Source of the DNA: Notospermus geniculatus
Lineage: Eukaryota; Nemertea; Pilidiophora; Heteronemertea; Lineidae
Direction: 5' to 3'
Length of the DNA: 64,000 nt
Assembly (NCBI GenBank): GCA_002633025.1
Contig: NMRB01000045.1
Location: forward strand, 393,101-457,100
The first letter of the stretch is position 1. Every line of letters begins with the position of its first letter. Under the pieces are notes generated by a model that searched no databases, was not told where the DNA came from, and saw nothing but the letters and a program-made list of their open reading frames with translations. This document shows positions 43,200 to 53,004 of this stretch, in pieces. A program made the position numbers and the translations under genes.

Positions 43200-43729
43200 A
43201 AGGTCCCGACCTGTGGAACTTTTTCTGCAGGTTGAGGTTTAATGTCAAGCGGTTGATCACATTCTTGATTTTCGGGAACTAACCCGACAGGGATATTTTG
43301 GCCTAAACTTTCATCATTTACGTCCCTGATCCATTCAGACAGTCTATCCGATTTTACACTCTTTGAGGCGGCGTTAGACACAACATCATCGTGCGTCTCA
43401 AGAGCATTCAACTCAAGATCGTTCTTTAACCTTTGGATTTTCCTACGATTCTCAATTCGACGCAATTTTTCAGTTTCTTTGGCTTCTTCGTCGTCTAGAT
43501 CATTTAACGCTAATTGGTGTTTCAACAGCAATTCTGATTTAAGTAATTGTTTTCGAACACTTTCTGTCTCTTCCTCATCTAAATGGGAACCATAGGTAGA
43601 CGAGCGGGAATGCAGCGACGAGAAGATACTCAGGCCCTCGGCCTTGGCTTCCGCTGCGACAGCTGCGGCCTCACGGGCCTTGAGCGAAGGTTTTAACGGC
43701 CTGCCGAACCTTGAAACGCCCTGCGCCAT
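43109..43729 (-). CDS. BEL/Pao 5' gag frame
   Basis: ATG at 43729 starts 206 codons. The first 165 or so residues look like the N-terminal coiled coil common in BEL gag (Ala/Glu/Lys-rich, with EEAKETEKLRRIENRRKIQR). After about residue 175 the reading leaves the conserved gag core, which continues in the -1 frame. The two frames overlap between 43111 and 43238. An A5 run (GCAGAAAAAGTT) is in the overlap. It could be a site of programmed -1 slippage, or the shift may be a mutation or a sequencing error. Confidence 0.75.
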   Translation of the reverse strand: MAQGVSRFGRPLKPSLKAREAAAVAAEAKAEGLSIFSSLHSRSSTYGSHLDEEETESVRKQLLKSELLLKHQLALNDLDDEEAKETEKLRRIENRRKIQRLKNDLELNALETHDDVVSNAASKSVKSDRLSEWIRDVNDESLGQNIPVGLVPENQECDQPLDIKPQPAEKVPQVGTLCCGAFPNMVYQNSISRPFMVTRSIGRSGT

Positions 43730-43870
43730 GTTAGGCGGTAGAGGGGAATGCTATGGGTTGCTTTAAAAGGTGTCAGAAAGTCACCTACCTGTCCTGTCCT
43801 GGCTAGAGTCACAATTCCCGTTCCCGGCGGTTTAGAGTCAGCTATCCAAGTACGGTGTATTCGTTAACTT
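43730..43870 (-). other. BEL/Pao leader with primer-binding region
   Basis: This 141-bp leader lies between the 5' LTR and the gag ATG. A primer-binding site should start with TGG close to the LTR. The nearest TGG on the minus strand is about 22 nt in (CTTGGATAGCTGACTC). I cannot assign the tRNA. Confidence 0.35.
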
Positions 43871-44343
43871 TGTGGCATATCGTCCACGCACAAGTCAGGA
43901 GTCAAGTTTATTCGAAATATTCACGTTCTTTATTTAGTAGTGTGTGTGTGGTTAACTGTAAAAATAATACAAACAATTAATAACAAGTAAAACATAATTA
44001 ATAAAAATCGACAGATTTAAAAAGAACTAACTAGAAAAAATGTGTCTGTGAAGAAATACGAAGGCGTAGTCAGGATCAAACTTACCGAATATGGCACATC
44101 ATACGCTTCGAAAACGCCGGGAACAGCCAAGGACAGGACTAAATTTTTGAGACGATGGAATTCTGTATTTATAGTAAAACTGCGCACGTGACGCAAACGG
44201 TCGGCCGCATTTCCAAGAATTAAAGAACCAAGGAAAGAAATAGGCCTATGAAGTGGAAAACCTGATGATACGCACCGAAGGGTTCAATAAACGTAAAAAA
44301 GGAAACTGAGTGCAAATTCCTGGCATGATTTAAATTGCCAACA
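43871..44343 (-). repeat. BEL/Pao 5' LTR (473 bp)
   Basis: It has the same ends and length as the 3' LTR, and CTAGA follows at 44344-44348. It should hold the promoter for the minus-strand transcript. Confidence 0.95.
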
Positions 44344-44830
44344 CTAGATGACCTTTGCATGCACGTCAAATTTCAGCCTGATTTGACTTCAAACATGGCC
44401 ACCAGGTGGCTTAACCCAAAAATCATCAAAGTGCTGTAACTCAGGAACGCGTTAACCCAAAGCGCTCCAATGTGCTATGTGGGCCCCTGCAGATGACCTT
44501 TATGACTATGTGAAGTTTCGGCGCGATCGGACATCCAATATGGCCGCCAGGTGGCGCAACCCGAAAATCATCAAAGTGCTGTAACTCAGGAGCGACTTGA
44601 CCCAAAGCACTCCAATGTGCTATGTGGTCCCCTGCAGATGACCTTTATGTGCATGTGAAGGCCCGATCGAACATACAATATGGCAAGGTGGCATAACCCA
44701 AAAATCATCAAAGTCCTAGCTACCTACTTGACCGAGATTGCTCATAACACTGATATGTACCTCCCTCTGTCATTAGACTATTATGTCCAACCCGGTGAGC
44801 GCATGGCCCATGGACCATTTCATTCAAATA
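44344..44830 (+). repeat. GTCCGTCGTC interspersed repeat, part 2
   Basis: This continues 36880-37446 beyond the BEL insertion. It has three further GCC(A/G)CCAGGTGGC blocks and the terminal GGTGAGCGCATGGCCCATGGACCATTT, which matches the end of the 49-50 kb copy. Confidence 0.7.
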
Positions 44831-45127
44831 AACTCTGCCTCTGCTTTGTCAGTAATATCTTCAATCAATTGTTTGGTGTATTTTTCCCTTTGGAGTGTCA
44901 ACGTTGCTAAAGCAGTCGGGCCGTCTATTTCTTGTAGAATCATATTCGATCATGTGGCGAATCCCTTATGCGATGATAATCGGTAAACAACAAAAGTATG
45001 TGTTTCACCGCTCTACCCTGAAAGCCGAAAATGATTTTAAAAATCTTCCCCGAGGACTTCGTCGGAAAATTGCGTTGAAAATCCGTCTCCACGTCGCCAC
45101 TTTCTGTATGCTTGTTTCTTATTTCAG

Positions 45128-45287
45128 GTTCGTGGCCATCCAACGTATTTGCGCCGACGTCCGCAAAACCATCGCTCCGGTGCGAGACAGTATACACAAG
45201 GTGATATCAGACAACCCAACTACAGAAGAGGCGAAGGAAAGGCTGCCTGATTTGATCAGGAATCTTAAAGCGCATGTTAGAGAATGA
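45128..45287 (+). CDS. Orphan terminal exon
   Basis: A strong polypyrimidine acceptor (GCTTGTTTCTTATTTCAG) opens one base plus 52 codons ending in TGA. The residues are helical: FVAIQRICADVRKTIAPVRD, then NPTTEEAKERLPDLIRNLKA. They look like protein-coding sequence, with typical codon use and amphipathic helices. The upstream exons are not identifiable in the window because transposons fill the preceding 25 kb. I do not recognise the family. The open frame to the left of the acceptor is probably intron. Confidence 0.5.
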
Positions 45288-45480
45288 CGCTGGTTGAGAT
45301 TCGACCAAGAAGAGTGCTTTTGATACGAATTACCGTCTTTAGCTTGATAGGAGGTATCAGAGACTGACAGGATTGTGTATTGTTTTACCTGATGAAACGT
45401 ATTTGATCCATGTGCCAAGCCTTCCTTGAATTCTGTAGATAAGAAAGTAAAAGGAAAAAGTATCACCAAACAACTGAAAC

Positions 45481-45574
45481 CCAGTGACTGCCTTTTGATG
45501 CGAGCTGTTTTCTTTGGGCCCAAAGAAAACAGCTCGCCGAAAGAAAACAGCTCGCCTCAATAGGCAGTCACTGG
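45481..45574. repeat. Strong hairpin with duplicated arm
   Basis: CCAGTGACTGCC...GGCAGTCACTGG encloses GCGAGCTGTTTTCTTTGG, and its complement occurs twice on the right. It lies about 190 bp after the orphan exon's stop, so it would be in the 3' UTR if that UTR is longer. Confidence 0.65.
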
Positions 45575-45848
45575 AAACCGAAAACATTGTGGTTTTGCGG
45601 CTTTTTACCGACATGTGTTGTCTACATTATTATTGCTAGCATGATTCCCGTGGTGCGCCATATTCACAGGATGCTGCATGTGGCCATAGGATGGCATAAG
45701 GGGTAAAAAATATAATGGCACCCACTTAAGAACCACCCCATGTCATTCTCAACATTCCCTGTGAAAAATGGTGCCATTTCGATCAGAAACCACGGAGGAG
45801 TTAGCGGTCGAATTTAAAGTGCCACCGTGAATTATATTATATAGATTA

Positions 45849-46072
45849 TACTTTATCCTCGCCTCTAAGATGTCATTCCAGAATACTCATGACTAGGCCT
45901 ATGCTCCGTACTATAATAGGCGCCGGAGCTTCGTTTTGTGTTCGTCCAAAAAAGGACGAGGACGTTTGTTGGAATATTGTATCCACTATGACCTGGCAAT
46001 GCCCAGCCTTGCCTTTTAGAGTGTCACCTCCGGGACGTTAATGACTGATCTCTTAGAGGCGAGGATAGAGTA
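45849..46072. mobile_element. Short fold-back element
   Basis: TATCCTCGCCTCTAAGA on the left matches TCTTAGAGGCGAGGATA on the right. GTCCAAAAAAGGAC is a smaller palindrome in between. Confidence 0.6.
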
Positions 46073-46766
46073 CATATTTCATAATCAGTTTATACAGAGC
46101 GATACAATCGATCAGAGTCAATACAAGCCTGGTGGCGTCAAGGTTCGCGTAGTGACGTTAATGTCGAAAACATTATTGAGGGGCATGGGCCACTTCAGGT
46201 ACACCATTTTAGGCTTTCATTAACTTTTTCACTACCTGGGTCATGACTTCAACAATTATTTTATGGAAGTCAATTTGGGAAGATGCTGGGGTCTTTAGAC
46301 TTTCAGCAATTCTTTTTGGGGGTCATTTTGCTGGGGTTAAATCTTCCCTTCGTATACTGCTACCGGTATCATGTGCGAACCAGGAGTGTGTAGTTGCCAT
46401 GGGTGACGAGAATCCCCACTTATTTCAGCTGCGCTAGCAAGGATTGGGTGTGGTTGAAGAAAATTTGGCTGGCGCGACTCGCGACAGCTGGGGCCCTACA
46501 GGCGTAAATGGAGACTGAGTATACAGATGGGACTTCCACACTTTCTCTATCAGCGTATCATAGAGTTTACCTGCGTTTTTGAGACTTCAGAGTTGTTTAT
46601 GTTTGCGTCATTGCCGTAGTTTACATGCGTAATAGACGCCATACGCAGGCTTAAATGAAAGCCCTGGCCCAATACCAAGAAAATTCATTGGTTTGCAAGC
46701 AAAGACGTATGGCACCACTCGTAGAATCCAGGTAGTGCTATATGTCCAGGAGGCGATTACACTGGA

Positions 46767-47528
46767 CAGGCGCGGATCCGAGGGGGGGGGGCGCCCCCCT
46801 ATTGCCGGCAGACCAATGATTTTTTTGAACCCAGATTTTGGTAATTAACGCAAATTACGGCGTCTGTGCTAGTTTTCCTGAACCACCTTGTAGAAACACA
46901 CGCCGCTATATACCCCAAGCGCGGATTTGTGGGGCACACCCCCTCTTAATTTCGTAGACCGGTGTTTCCAGTAACTGAATTTTAGCTCCTACGGCGACAG
47001 GTTCCGGCGGGGTCCTAAAAGAGCTAAAGTAGTTTGGCGCCACTACTGAACTCTGCATTATTTTAGTGTACTATTACATCAAAATAAACCTGGTTGAATT
47101 ACGGGATATTAATTTGTTCTCGCAGGCCCATAGCCAGCATAGGGACGGGGGGGGGGGGGGAAANCTTAATGCTTCTTTTATTTAAGACAGTTACATTCCG
47201 GTTAATTGTGTTGATGCTTTTTTTAAAAGTACATGTATGTCACTCAGATTTTGGGAAGTGATTATCCCTTAGCCCAGTCAATAGTATTAATTTGCAATTT
47301 TCGTTGGTTTTATGCCATTCAGAACGGGCTTTTCCAGGCATCGACGGGACCTAGGTTTGCGTTCCGAAATGCCGGGAAATCGCATTTCAGGGCTTCTAGA
47401 TTTCAAAATTTTCTGGGAGAGGCCCCCCAGACCCCCCGCTGAAAACGCGCCTAGGGCGCGTGCGGCAGCGGCTTCGCCGCTGCCGATATCTGCGCCCCCC
47501 CTTTCGTGAAATCCTGGATCCGCGCCTG
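46767..47528. mobile_element. TIR element CAGGCGCGGATCC
   Basis: The ends are CAGGCGCGGATCC and GGATCCGCGCCTG, flanked by CTGGA on both sides (46762-46766 and 47529-47533), a credible 5-bp target duplication. There are G/C homopolymer runs near both ends, and a single N at 47164 follows a poly-G run. I see no transposase, so it is non-autonomous. Confidence 0.75.
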
Positions 47529-47884
47529 CTGGACGTCTATATTTTGCCAGCATTATTCATCCACGTGGTCCTGGCCGACTCATTATTCACAGGGGCGGCA
47601 GGCTAGGCGTGTTGTGATTGCATTCTCACTTTCAATTAGAGTTGTTGGCTATTCATGATATGGTTTCAAGCATGTCTGTGTAATAATGACAACCGAGTTA
47701 GGCCTACATTGTAAAAATGCAATCTAGGGTTGACAAAACTGGTGATAGGAACTGTTTTCACGACTTTCAATTACAACGAGGTGCCGGAACAGCTGCGCCA
47801 CACAACGTTACTCCCGGGTACTAGGATTCTTAGCTTTAAGTTGACGTTCAAGTTTCGTTTTCGTCAGGTTGTGGCAGTGACCTA

Positions 47885-48021
47885 GTGTGATATTACAAAA
47901 AGTTGACGGAATAAGCGGCGAATTGACGATGAGCGACACACAGAGAAAGAGTCCGTTTCCCAGTGTGTTCCGGGCAATGGTAATCACACAGAAAAACGGC
48001 CACACTGAAAAACGTTACACC
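47885..48021. mobile_element. Diverged MITE, relative of 11708-11883
   Basis: It shares GACGGAATAAGCGGCG and CGACACACAGAGAAA with the 11.7-kb copy, and has decayed ends (GTGTGATATTAC and GTTACACC). Confidence 0.6.
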
Positions 48022-48151
48022 TGTTCACAGGTCGGTTGCGCACTGATAGTAGGCCGGTCAACATGAAATTTTAAACATTTGTCAGCGTCGTGTGTTAATG
48101 GCTGGCATCTATGCTAAATCATGCCCTTAGGATGAGGTGAAATTCAAGGGT

Positions 48152-48645
48152 GGATGCCACCCTGGATTTGCCGGTTAAAGGTCATTATCGAGGTCATTGT
48201 GTTCAAATATACTGAGCTTTGTACAGGAAAATGGGACCCGATGTACAGCTATCTTTTGAACGGTTGGATTTACACCCCATAAATGTATTACCAACAGATA
48301 GAAAAATGGTATCTATTTATCAAATAAGCATGTCTTTTGTAGTTTTTAACTAGTTACGAAATTGGAAATGGCGTTTTAATGTATATACATGACAAAAGTT
48401 ATTTCTTATTACGAAACTAGTGAAAACAATTAAAAACATGCTTATTTGATTACCAGGCACCATATTTCTATCTGTTGGTAATACATTTACAGGGTGTGAA
48501 TGCAACCGTTCAAAAGTTAGCTGTACATCGGTTCCCATTCTCCTGTACAAAGCTCACTTCTTGGCCCAATGATTAAGTGAGTTCCAAAAATTCAATCGGC
48601 CATAACTTCGTCAAAATTCAAATTTAACAGTGGCATCCACCCTAA
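48152..48645. mobile_element. Fold-back element, about 490 bp
   Basis: AGGGTGGATGCCAC at the left is matched by GTGGCATCCACCCT at the right. Inside, the arms AACAGATAGAAAAATGG / CCATATTTCTATCTGTT and ATGTACAGCTA / TAGCTGTACAT form a long hairpin centred near 48390. Confidence 0.75.
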
Positions 48646-48702
48646 TATTGTTCAGTAGCCTGAATTTACAGTTCTAGAGGGGATGCCATCCATTAACAAA
48701 AA

Positions 48703-48951
48703 ATGCCGACTAATATTTTTCGAGAGACTTTTTGGAGGTTTGGCCGGCCTACTATGATGTTCTTACGGGACTTGTGGGCAGCAGCAGGTTGGTCTACAAC
48801 TCCCAGTAATGGTCAGTCGCAGGCTACCTCTACAGGTTCAAGTTCAATCTATAATGTAATGTTTATTATTTTAATCAGTATGATACTAGCCTACATGACA
48901 GTGAGAAAGACCGGGAGTGAAAGAATGCATGATTTGTCACTGCAGTTCTAG
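48703..48951 (+). CDS. Small single-pass membrane protein candidate
   Basis: ATG with A at -3 (CAAAAAATGCC) starts 82 codons ending TAG. The N-terminal half is polar/aromatic (FWRFGRPTMMFLRDLWAAAG), followed by a Ser/Thr/Gln linker and then one hydrophobic segment of about 19 residues (IYNVMFIILISMILAYMTV) with a positive tail (RKTGSERMHD). That is the layout of small tail-proximal membrane proteins. I do not recognise the family. Unspliced, short and next to a fold-back element, it could be chance or a terminal exon. Confidence 0.35.
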   Translation: MPTNIFRETFWRFGRPTMMFLRDLWAAAGWSTTPSNGQSQATSTGSSSIYNVMFIILISMILAYMTVRKTGSERMHDLSLQF

Positions 48952-49169
48952 GCAATCCTATCCATCATTCTCCATTCGGCACTTGCCTTGGCCTAAGTTA
49001 TACAGAACATGCTGACCATGTTGATTGCGTTTACCGAAGTACAGCATCGGTCCTCAGACTGGATGCTGGTCGTCTCCATGGGCTCTTCATGAGTCTTCTC
49101 TTTACTTGTTTCCTCTTTCATTTCTTCTAACACCCGCTTCCTCCTCAGATTTCCGCTTTCCAAATCAAT
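48952..49169. other. Unassigned sequence
   Basis: There is nothing recognisable. This might be the 3' UTR of the small ORF, with no clear polyadenylation signal. Confidence 0.3.
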
Positions 49170-50090
49170 AGTAATTTTTAGCTCACCCGTGAGCTTTAGT
49201 CGTCAGTCAGCGTCCGTCGTCGTCGTCGTCGTCGTCCGTTAGCAGGGCACGCTTCGTAACCGCTGGAGCTGTTGATCTGAAACTTGGTACATATATACCC
49301 CTAGGTCAAATGACCTATGCCACGAAGTTTCGGTCCGATTCGATTCTTGGCTTGGCCTCCAGGTGGCCAAAACCAAAAACACAAAAAGTGAAATACCTCC
49401 GTAACTAATGACTGGATCATCTCCAAATTTTTATCATAGGTGTATCTAATTAGGATACGTAACATATAAAACAGGTTTTTGATCTGACCTACTTTTCAAG
49501 GTCACAGAGGTCAAAGTTCGACAAAAGAAACGAACTCGCCGCAGTTCTTAATTATTTCACCGAGAGTCTTCATATCTTGCATAATCGTGTATTAGAGGGG
49601 TACCTTCAAAAATGCCGAGTTTCGGCCCGATCGGACATGCAATATGGCCGCCAGGTGGCGTAACCTGAAAATCATCCAAGCGCTAAAACTCAGGAACGGC
49701 TTGACGCAGAGTGCTCAAACTTGATATTTACCTCCCTCTTGATGACCTTTACAAGCACGTCAAATTTCGGCCTCATTAAACTTCCAATATGGCCGCCGGG
49801 TGGCGTAACCAGAAAATCATCAAATGTGTTATAACTCACGAACGACTTGACCCAGAGCGCTCAAATGTGCTTAGTGGCTCCCTCTAGATGACCTTTATAT
49901 GCATGTGAAGTTTTGGTCCGATCGGACATCCAATATGGCCGCCAGGTGGCATAACCCCAAAATTATTGAAGTCCTGCAACTTGGGAATGACTTGACCCAG
50001 ATTGCTCATAACTGACATGCACCTCTCTCTGTCATTTCACACGGGTGAGCACATGGTCCATGGACCATTTCATTCCATTTAATTCGCTGA
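49170..50090 (+). repeat. GTCCGTCGTC interspersed repeat, copy 2
   Basis: An uninterrupted copy: TTTTTAGCTCACC start, GTCGTCGTCGTC run, then blocks each containing TTTCGG and (C/G)CC(A/G)CCAGGTGGC, ending GGTGAGCACATGGTCCATGGACCATTT. It aligns with 36880-37446 plus 44344-44830 and thereby defines the repeat as about 0.9-1.05 kb. A third, tail-only fragment is at 58040-58105. Confidence 0.75.
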
Positions 50091-50439
50091 TTTTAATTCC
50101 AAAATGTATTGATTTGTAATTAAAGTGGCCAGAACATTCATCCAAAACCAATGATCTGATACCGGTACTGAATTTCTCTTTGGGATGGTATTTCATTGGT
50201 CACAATTGGTTGATTTATCACAGAAGTAGCATCTCAGTAGGCCTCCTGCAAAAAAAACGTTGGTCGGCACATCAGTAGTCACGTCTGCCAGTGAGTGGCA
50301 GGTAGCTAGTATGATCCCAGCATGCTGAGAAAGCATGATACGTATACACCCAGGCCTAGGCCTTATGATCTCACCCATGGTCCTCGTGCACAGAAGGTAA
50401 AGGCACAGGATGTAAAGTGCTTTTCAGAAGGTTTATCCC

Positions 50440-51350
50440 CATTTCGCCTAGACCCATTTCGCCTATTCACCATTTCGCCTACAAAATGTAACCACTTCGC
50501 CTAATCCCCATTTCGCCGACACCCATTTTGCCGACACCCATTTCGCCCATTCTCCATTTCGCCTATTCTCCATTTTGCCTATTCCCCATTTCTCCTATTC
50601 CCCAGTTCGCCTTATGGCAACAAACGTTTTGTGAAAATCAATTTAAAATTCATGGGAAGCAATACTTCCGAATCAGTTTTGAATCCAAGAGATCCCCTAT
50701 TATTTTCATCTGTAGCGGCTTTTGCTCGACATGTTTCCAGACAACACTTAGGCCTACAACATCGCTTTCCTTCATTCGAACGGCGGTTTAATCGAAATTT
50801 CTGGTAATATATCAGGTGTTCTCCCTTTTGCTAGTCGGTACAAATGTTACTGCCTGATCCTCCAAATGTTACTGCCTGCTCCTCCGTCCTTATTGAAAAT
50901 GAAACACCAGTCAAAGGAGCTTTCTTATACCACCTACAGACTAGGGATCCCTTGAGATCTCAGATCATTAGATACATGTATTTAGGTCTGACTCTTTACC
51001 ATGGCCTTGGGCTCACAAACTGATTTAAGAGTATTGCTTCCCATGAATTTTAAATTGTTGCCAAAAGAATTACTGGGTTTGTTCGGTGCTTTGAAAATAC
51101 ACACAGTACGACATTTTAATGGTGAAATGGTGAGTAGGCGAAATGGGTGTAGGCAAAATGGTGAATAGGCGAAATGGGTGCAGGCGAAATGGTGAATAGG
51201 CGAAATGGGTGTAGGCAAAATGGAGAATAGGAGAAATGAGGAATAGGCGAAATGCAGAATAGGCGAAGTGGGTGTAGGCGAAATGGGTGTAGGCGAAATG
51301 GTGAATAGTTGAAATGGCTGTAGGCGAAATGGGTGTAGGCGAAATGGGGA
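50440..51350. repeat. Inverted minisatellite pair
   Basis: The left array (50440-50610) consists of CCATTTCGCCTA(TTC/CACC) units, about 12-18 bp each. The right array (51118-51345) is the same units inverted (TAGGCGAAATGG). Between them, 50620-50700 and 50990-51075 are also inverted (CATGGGAAGCAATACT), so the whole is one fold-back element. Long Pro/Ser/Phe frames across it are artefacts. Confidence 0.8.
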
Positions 51351-51352
51351 GA

Positions 51353-51605
51353 CACCTTTCAGAATGTCCAGTCATTTTTGCACTTGTTTTACCTTGCAAT
51401 GGAACCTAACCACAAACCACAAATGGGCCAGTTCAGTGTGCATGATTGCATGATTATCTTGAATCCGAGTACAGACCTGAATAAGGTCCTACTAGAAGTT
51501 GGTCAGCCGTTTACTGGCATGCACGCGTAACTGGCCAATTTGTGGCTTGTGGTTAGCTCCCATTGCAAGGTCAAATGAGTGCAAAAATGACTGGACATTC
51601 TGAAA
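51353..51605. mobile_element. Fold-back MITE abutting the minisatellite
   Basis: TTCAGAATGTCCAGTCATTT and its complement bound a palindrome with arms of about 80 bp. Part of the same end sequence (AAAGTGCTTTTCAGAA) occurs near 50418, left of the minisatellite pair. The two elements may therefore share ancestry. Confidence 0.65.
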
Positions 51606-51853
51606 AGCACTTTAATCTGTGTATAAGTAAATGCTCAAAATGGCTTTATTATGCTCATCTAATTAAAAATATCATGCCTTTTTGGCTGCAAACCTCTTCT
51701 TTGCCCCAATATTGCCAAATTTATTCACTTACCGTACTGCCTAAGAAGTGCAACATCTGAGTTCCCGTATGTCAAGATTGAGTTACCGTTGCCTCAATTG
51801 GAGTTTTCTCTCGGTCCGTACAACTGAGCAGGGTAAATCAGGTGCACTCTCTA
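51606..51853. other. Unassigned sequence
   Basis: No recognised feature. Confidence 0.3.
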
Positions 51854-52267
51854 GCCCTTTTTACACGGTGCTGGTTCGAGGAAACCTACCTCCACCCTCC
51901 TCGGGCGGGTTCGGTTCAGGATGGATTGATCGCTTTTAACGGTGCGGGTTACCGAACCCGCCTCGATCTAGTTCGAGGTCGGTTCGTTCAAATGCGTGCC
52001 ACCAGATGGCGTGTATCAACATTAACAGTTATCGCAAGTAAGAAATATCCCAAAAATCCCGCGCGAGGCCGGTGGAGGTCGGTTCTCTTTTACACGAGAG
52101 AATAACCCAGCCTGAACCTACCTCCACCTTCCCGGGACTCGCGTGGCGAACTGAACTGGCCCGAGGAAGGTGGAGGTCAGTTGTTTCGCTTTTACACGGG
52201 GAAAAATAACCGAACCCTCCTCGATCTAGTCTCGATCCGGAACGCACCGGCACCGTGTAAAAAGGGC
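51854..52267. mobile_element. TIR element GCCCTTTTTACACGGTGC, copy 1
   Basis: The ends are GCCCTTTTTACACGGTGC and its complement. Internal mirror words are GGAGGTAGGTTT, CCCGAGGA(A/G)GGTGGAGGT and CGCTTTTACACG. CACCAGATGGCG sits near the centre. Copy 2 (53916-55500) is split by another transposon. Confidence 0.8.
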
Positions 52268-53004
52268 TTCTAATTACATTACATAATCGTAAACAAAGAA
52301 ATTCACCAAACACGAAAAACAGGTACAATTTTCTTGGAGAGGAAGCATGTAAATGACACATTGAAGGTGTGGCAACAATGTCACAAATCCATAGAACCTG
52401 GGGTGGCGAGGGTGTCCTGACATGCTCTTCATGTACACCATACACGCTCAGTACAAAAAGGACAACCAGGAAGTAAAATCCGAATCCAATATGGCCGCCC
52501 TGTTTTGGAAAAGCTGGCTGCACGCATAGAATTCACATGCCGAGTACTCTATACCTGTTGAAAATATTGCTGTCAAAATGGGTGGACTAAATAGAAATAA
52601 ACTCGAACTTTATGATCCACTTGTCGTTTGATCCTCAAAATGTACCATTTCGTGGGAAAGTGTACCGATTACTAGTCTTTTGTTTCAACTTATTAGCTAA
52701 TTAGTGCGTTCCAAGATACATCCCATTCAATTCCTTTTGACTTATAGACCCCGCAGGTGCCTTCATTTCCGTCATATATCTTATACTTTTATGGTATTTT
52801 GACATTTTCTATTTACAACGCCTGGCCACGTTTCAAAAATTCACAACGTTGGCTCGCCCTTAAAGTTCCTTAGGGTTCCTGATAGAACCTTTTAGTAGTA
52901 GAAGGTTCTATGACAGGCCAAAGAACCCTCTTGGAACTTTTTATGCTATCTAGGGGACATATAGGCACCCTATCGACGCTAATTGACGCTTCTTGATCAA
53001 AGCG
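52268..53004. other. Unassigned, with a small AGGTTC palindrome
   Basis: There is no gene with support. At 52865-52945, GTTCCTGATAGAACCTT...AAGGTTCTATGACAGG is a small inverted repeat. The 164-residue minus-strand frame over 52029-52523 overlaps the TIR element and has no domain. Confidence 0.35.

Larger units (their letters stand above)
37447..44343 (-). mobile_element. Intact BEL/Pao LTR retrotransposon, 6,897 bp
   Basis: Two 473-bp LTRs with 99.6 percent identity enclose gag and pol on the minus strand. CTAGA (37442-37446 and 44344-44348) is a 5-bp target duplication. Domain order (Gag with Cys/His knuckles, aspartic protease, reverse transcriptase, RNase H, integrase, C-terminal GRW-containing domain) is that of BEL/Pao. 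The near-identical LTRs mean a very recent insertion. It landed in the GTCCGTCGTC interspersed repeat. The only visible defect is a -1 shift between the 5' gag frame and the rest. Confidence 0.95.

Noticed and set aside
50528-51399. Pro/Ser/Phe/His repeat proteins on both strands
   Set aside because: Artefacts of the CCATTTCGCC minisatellite.
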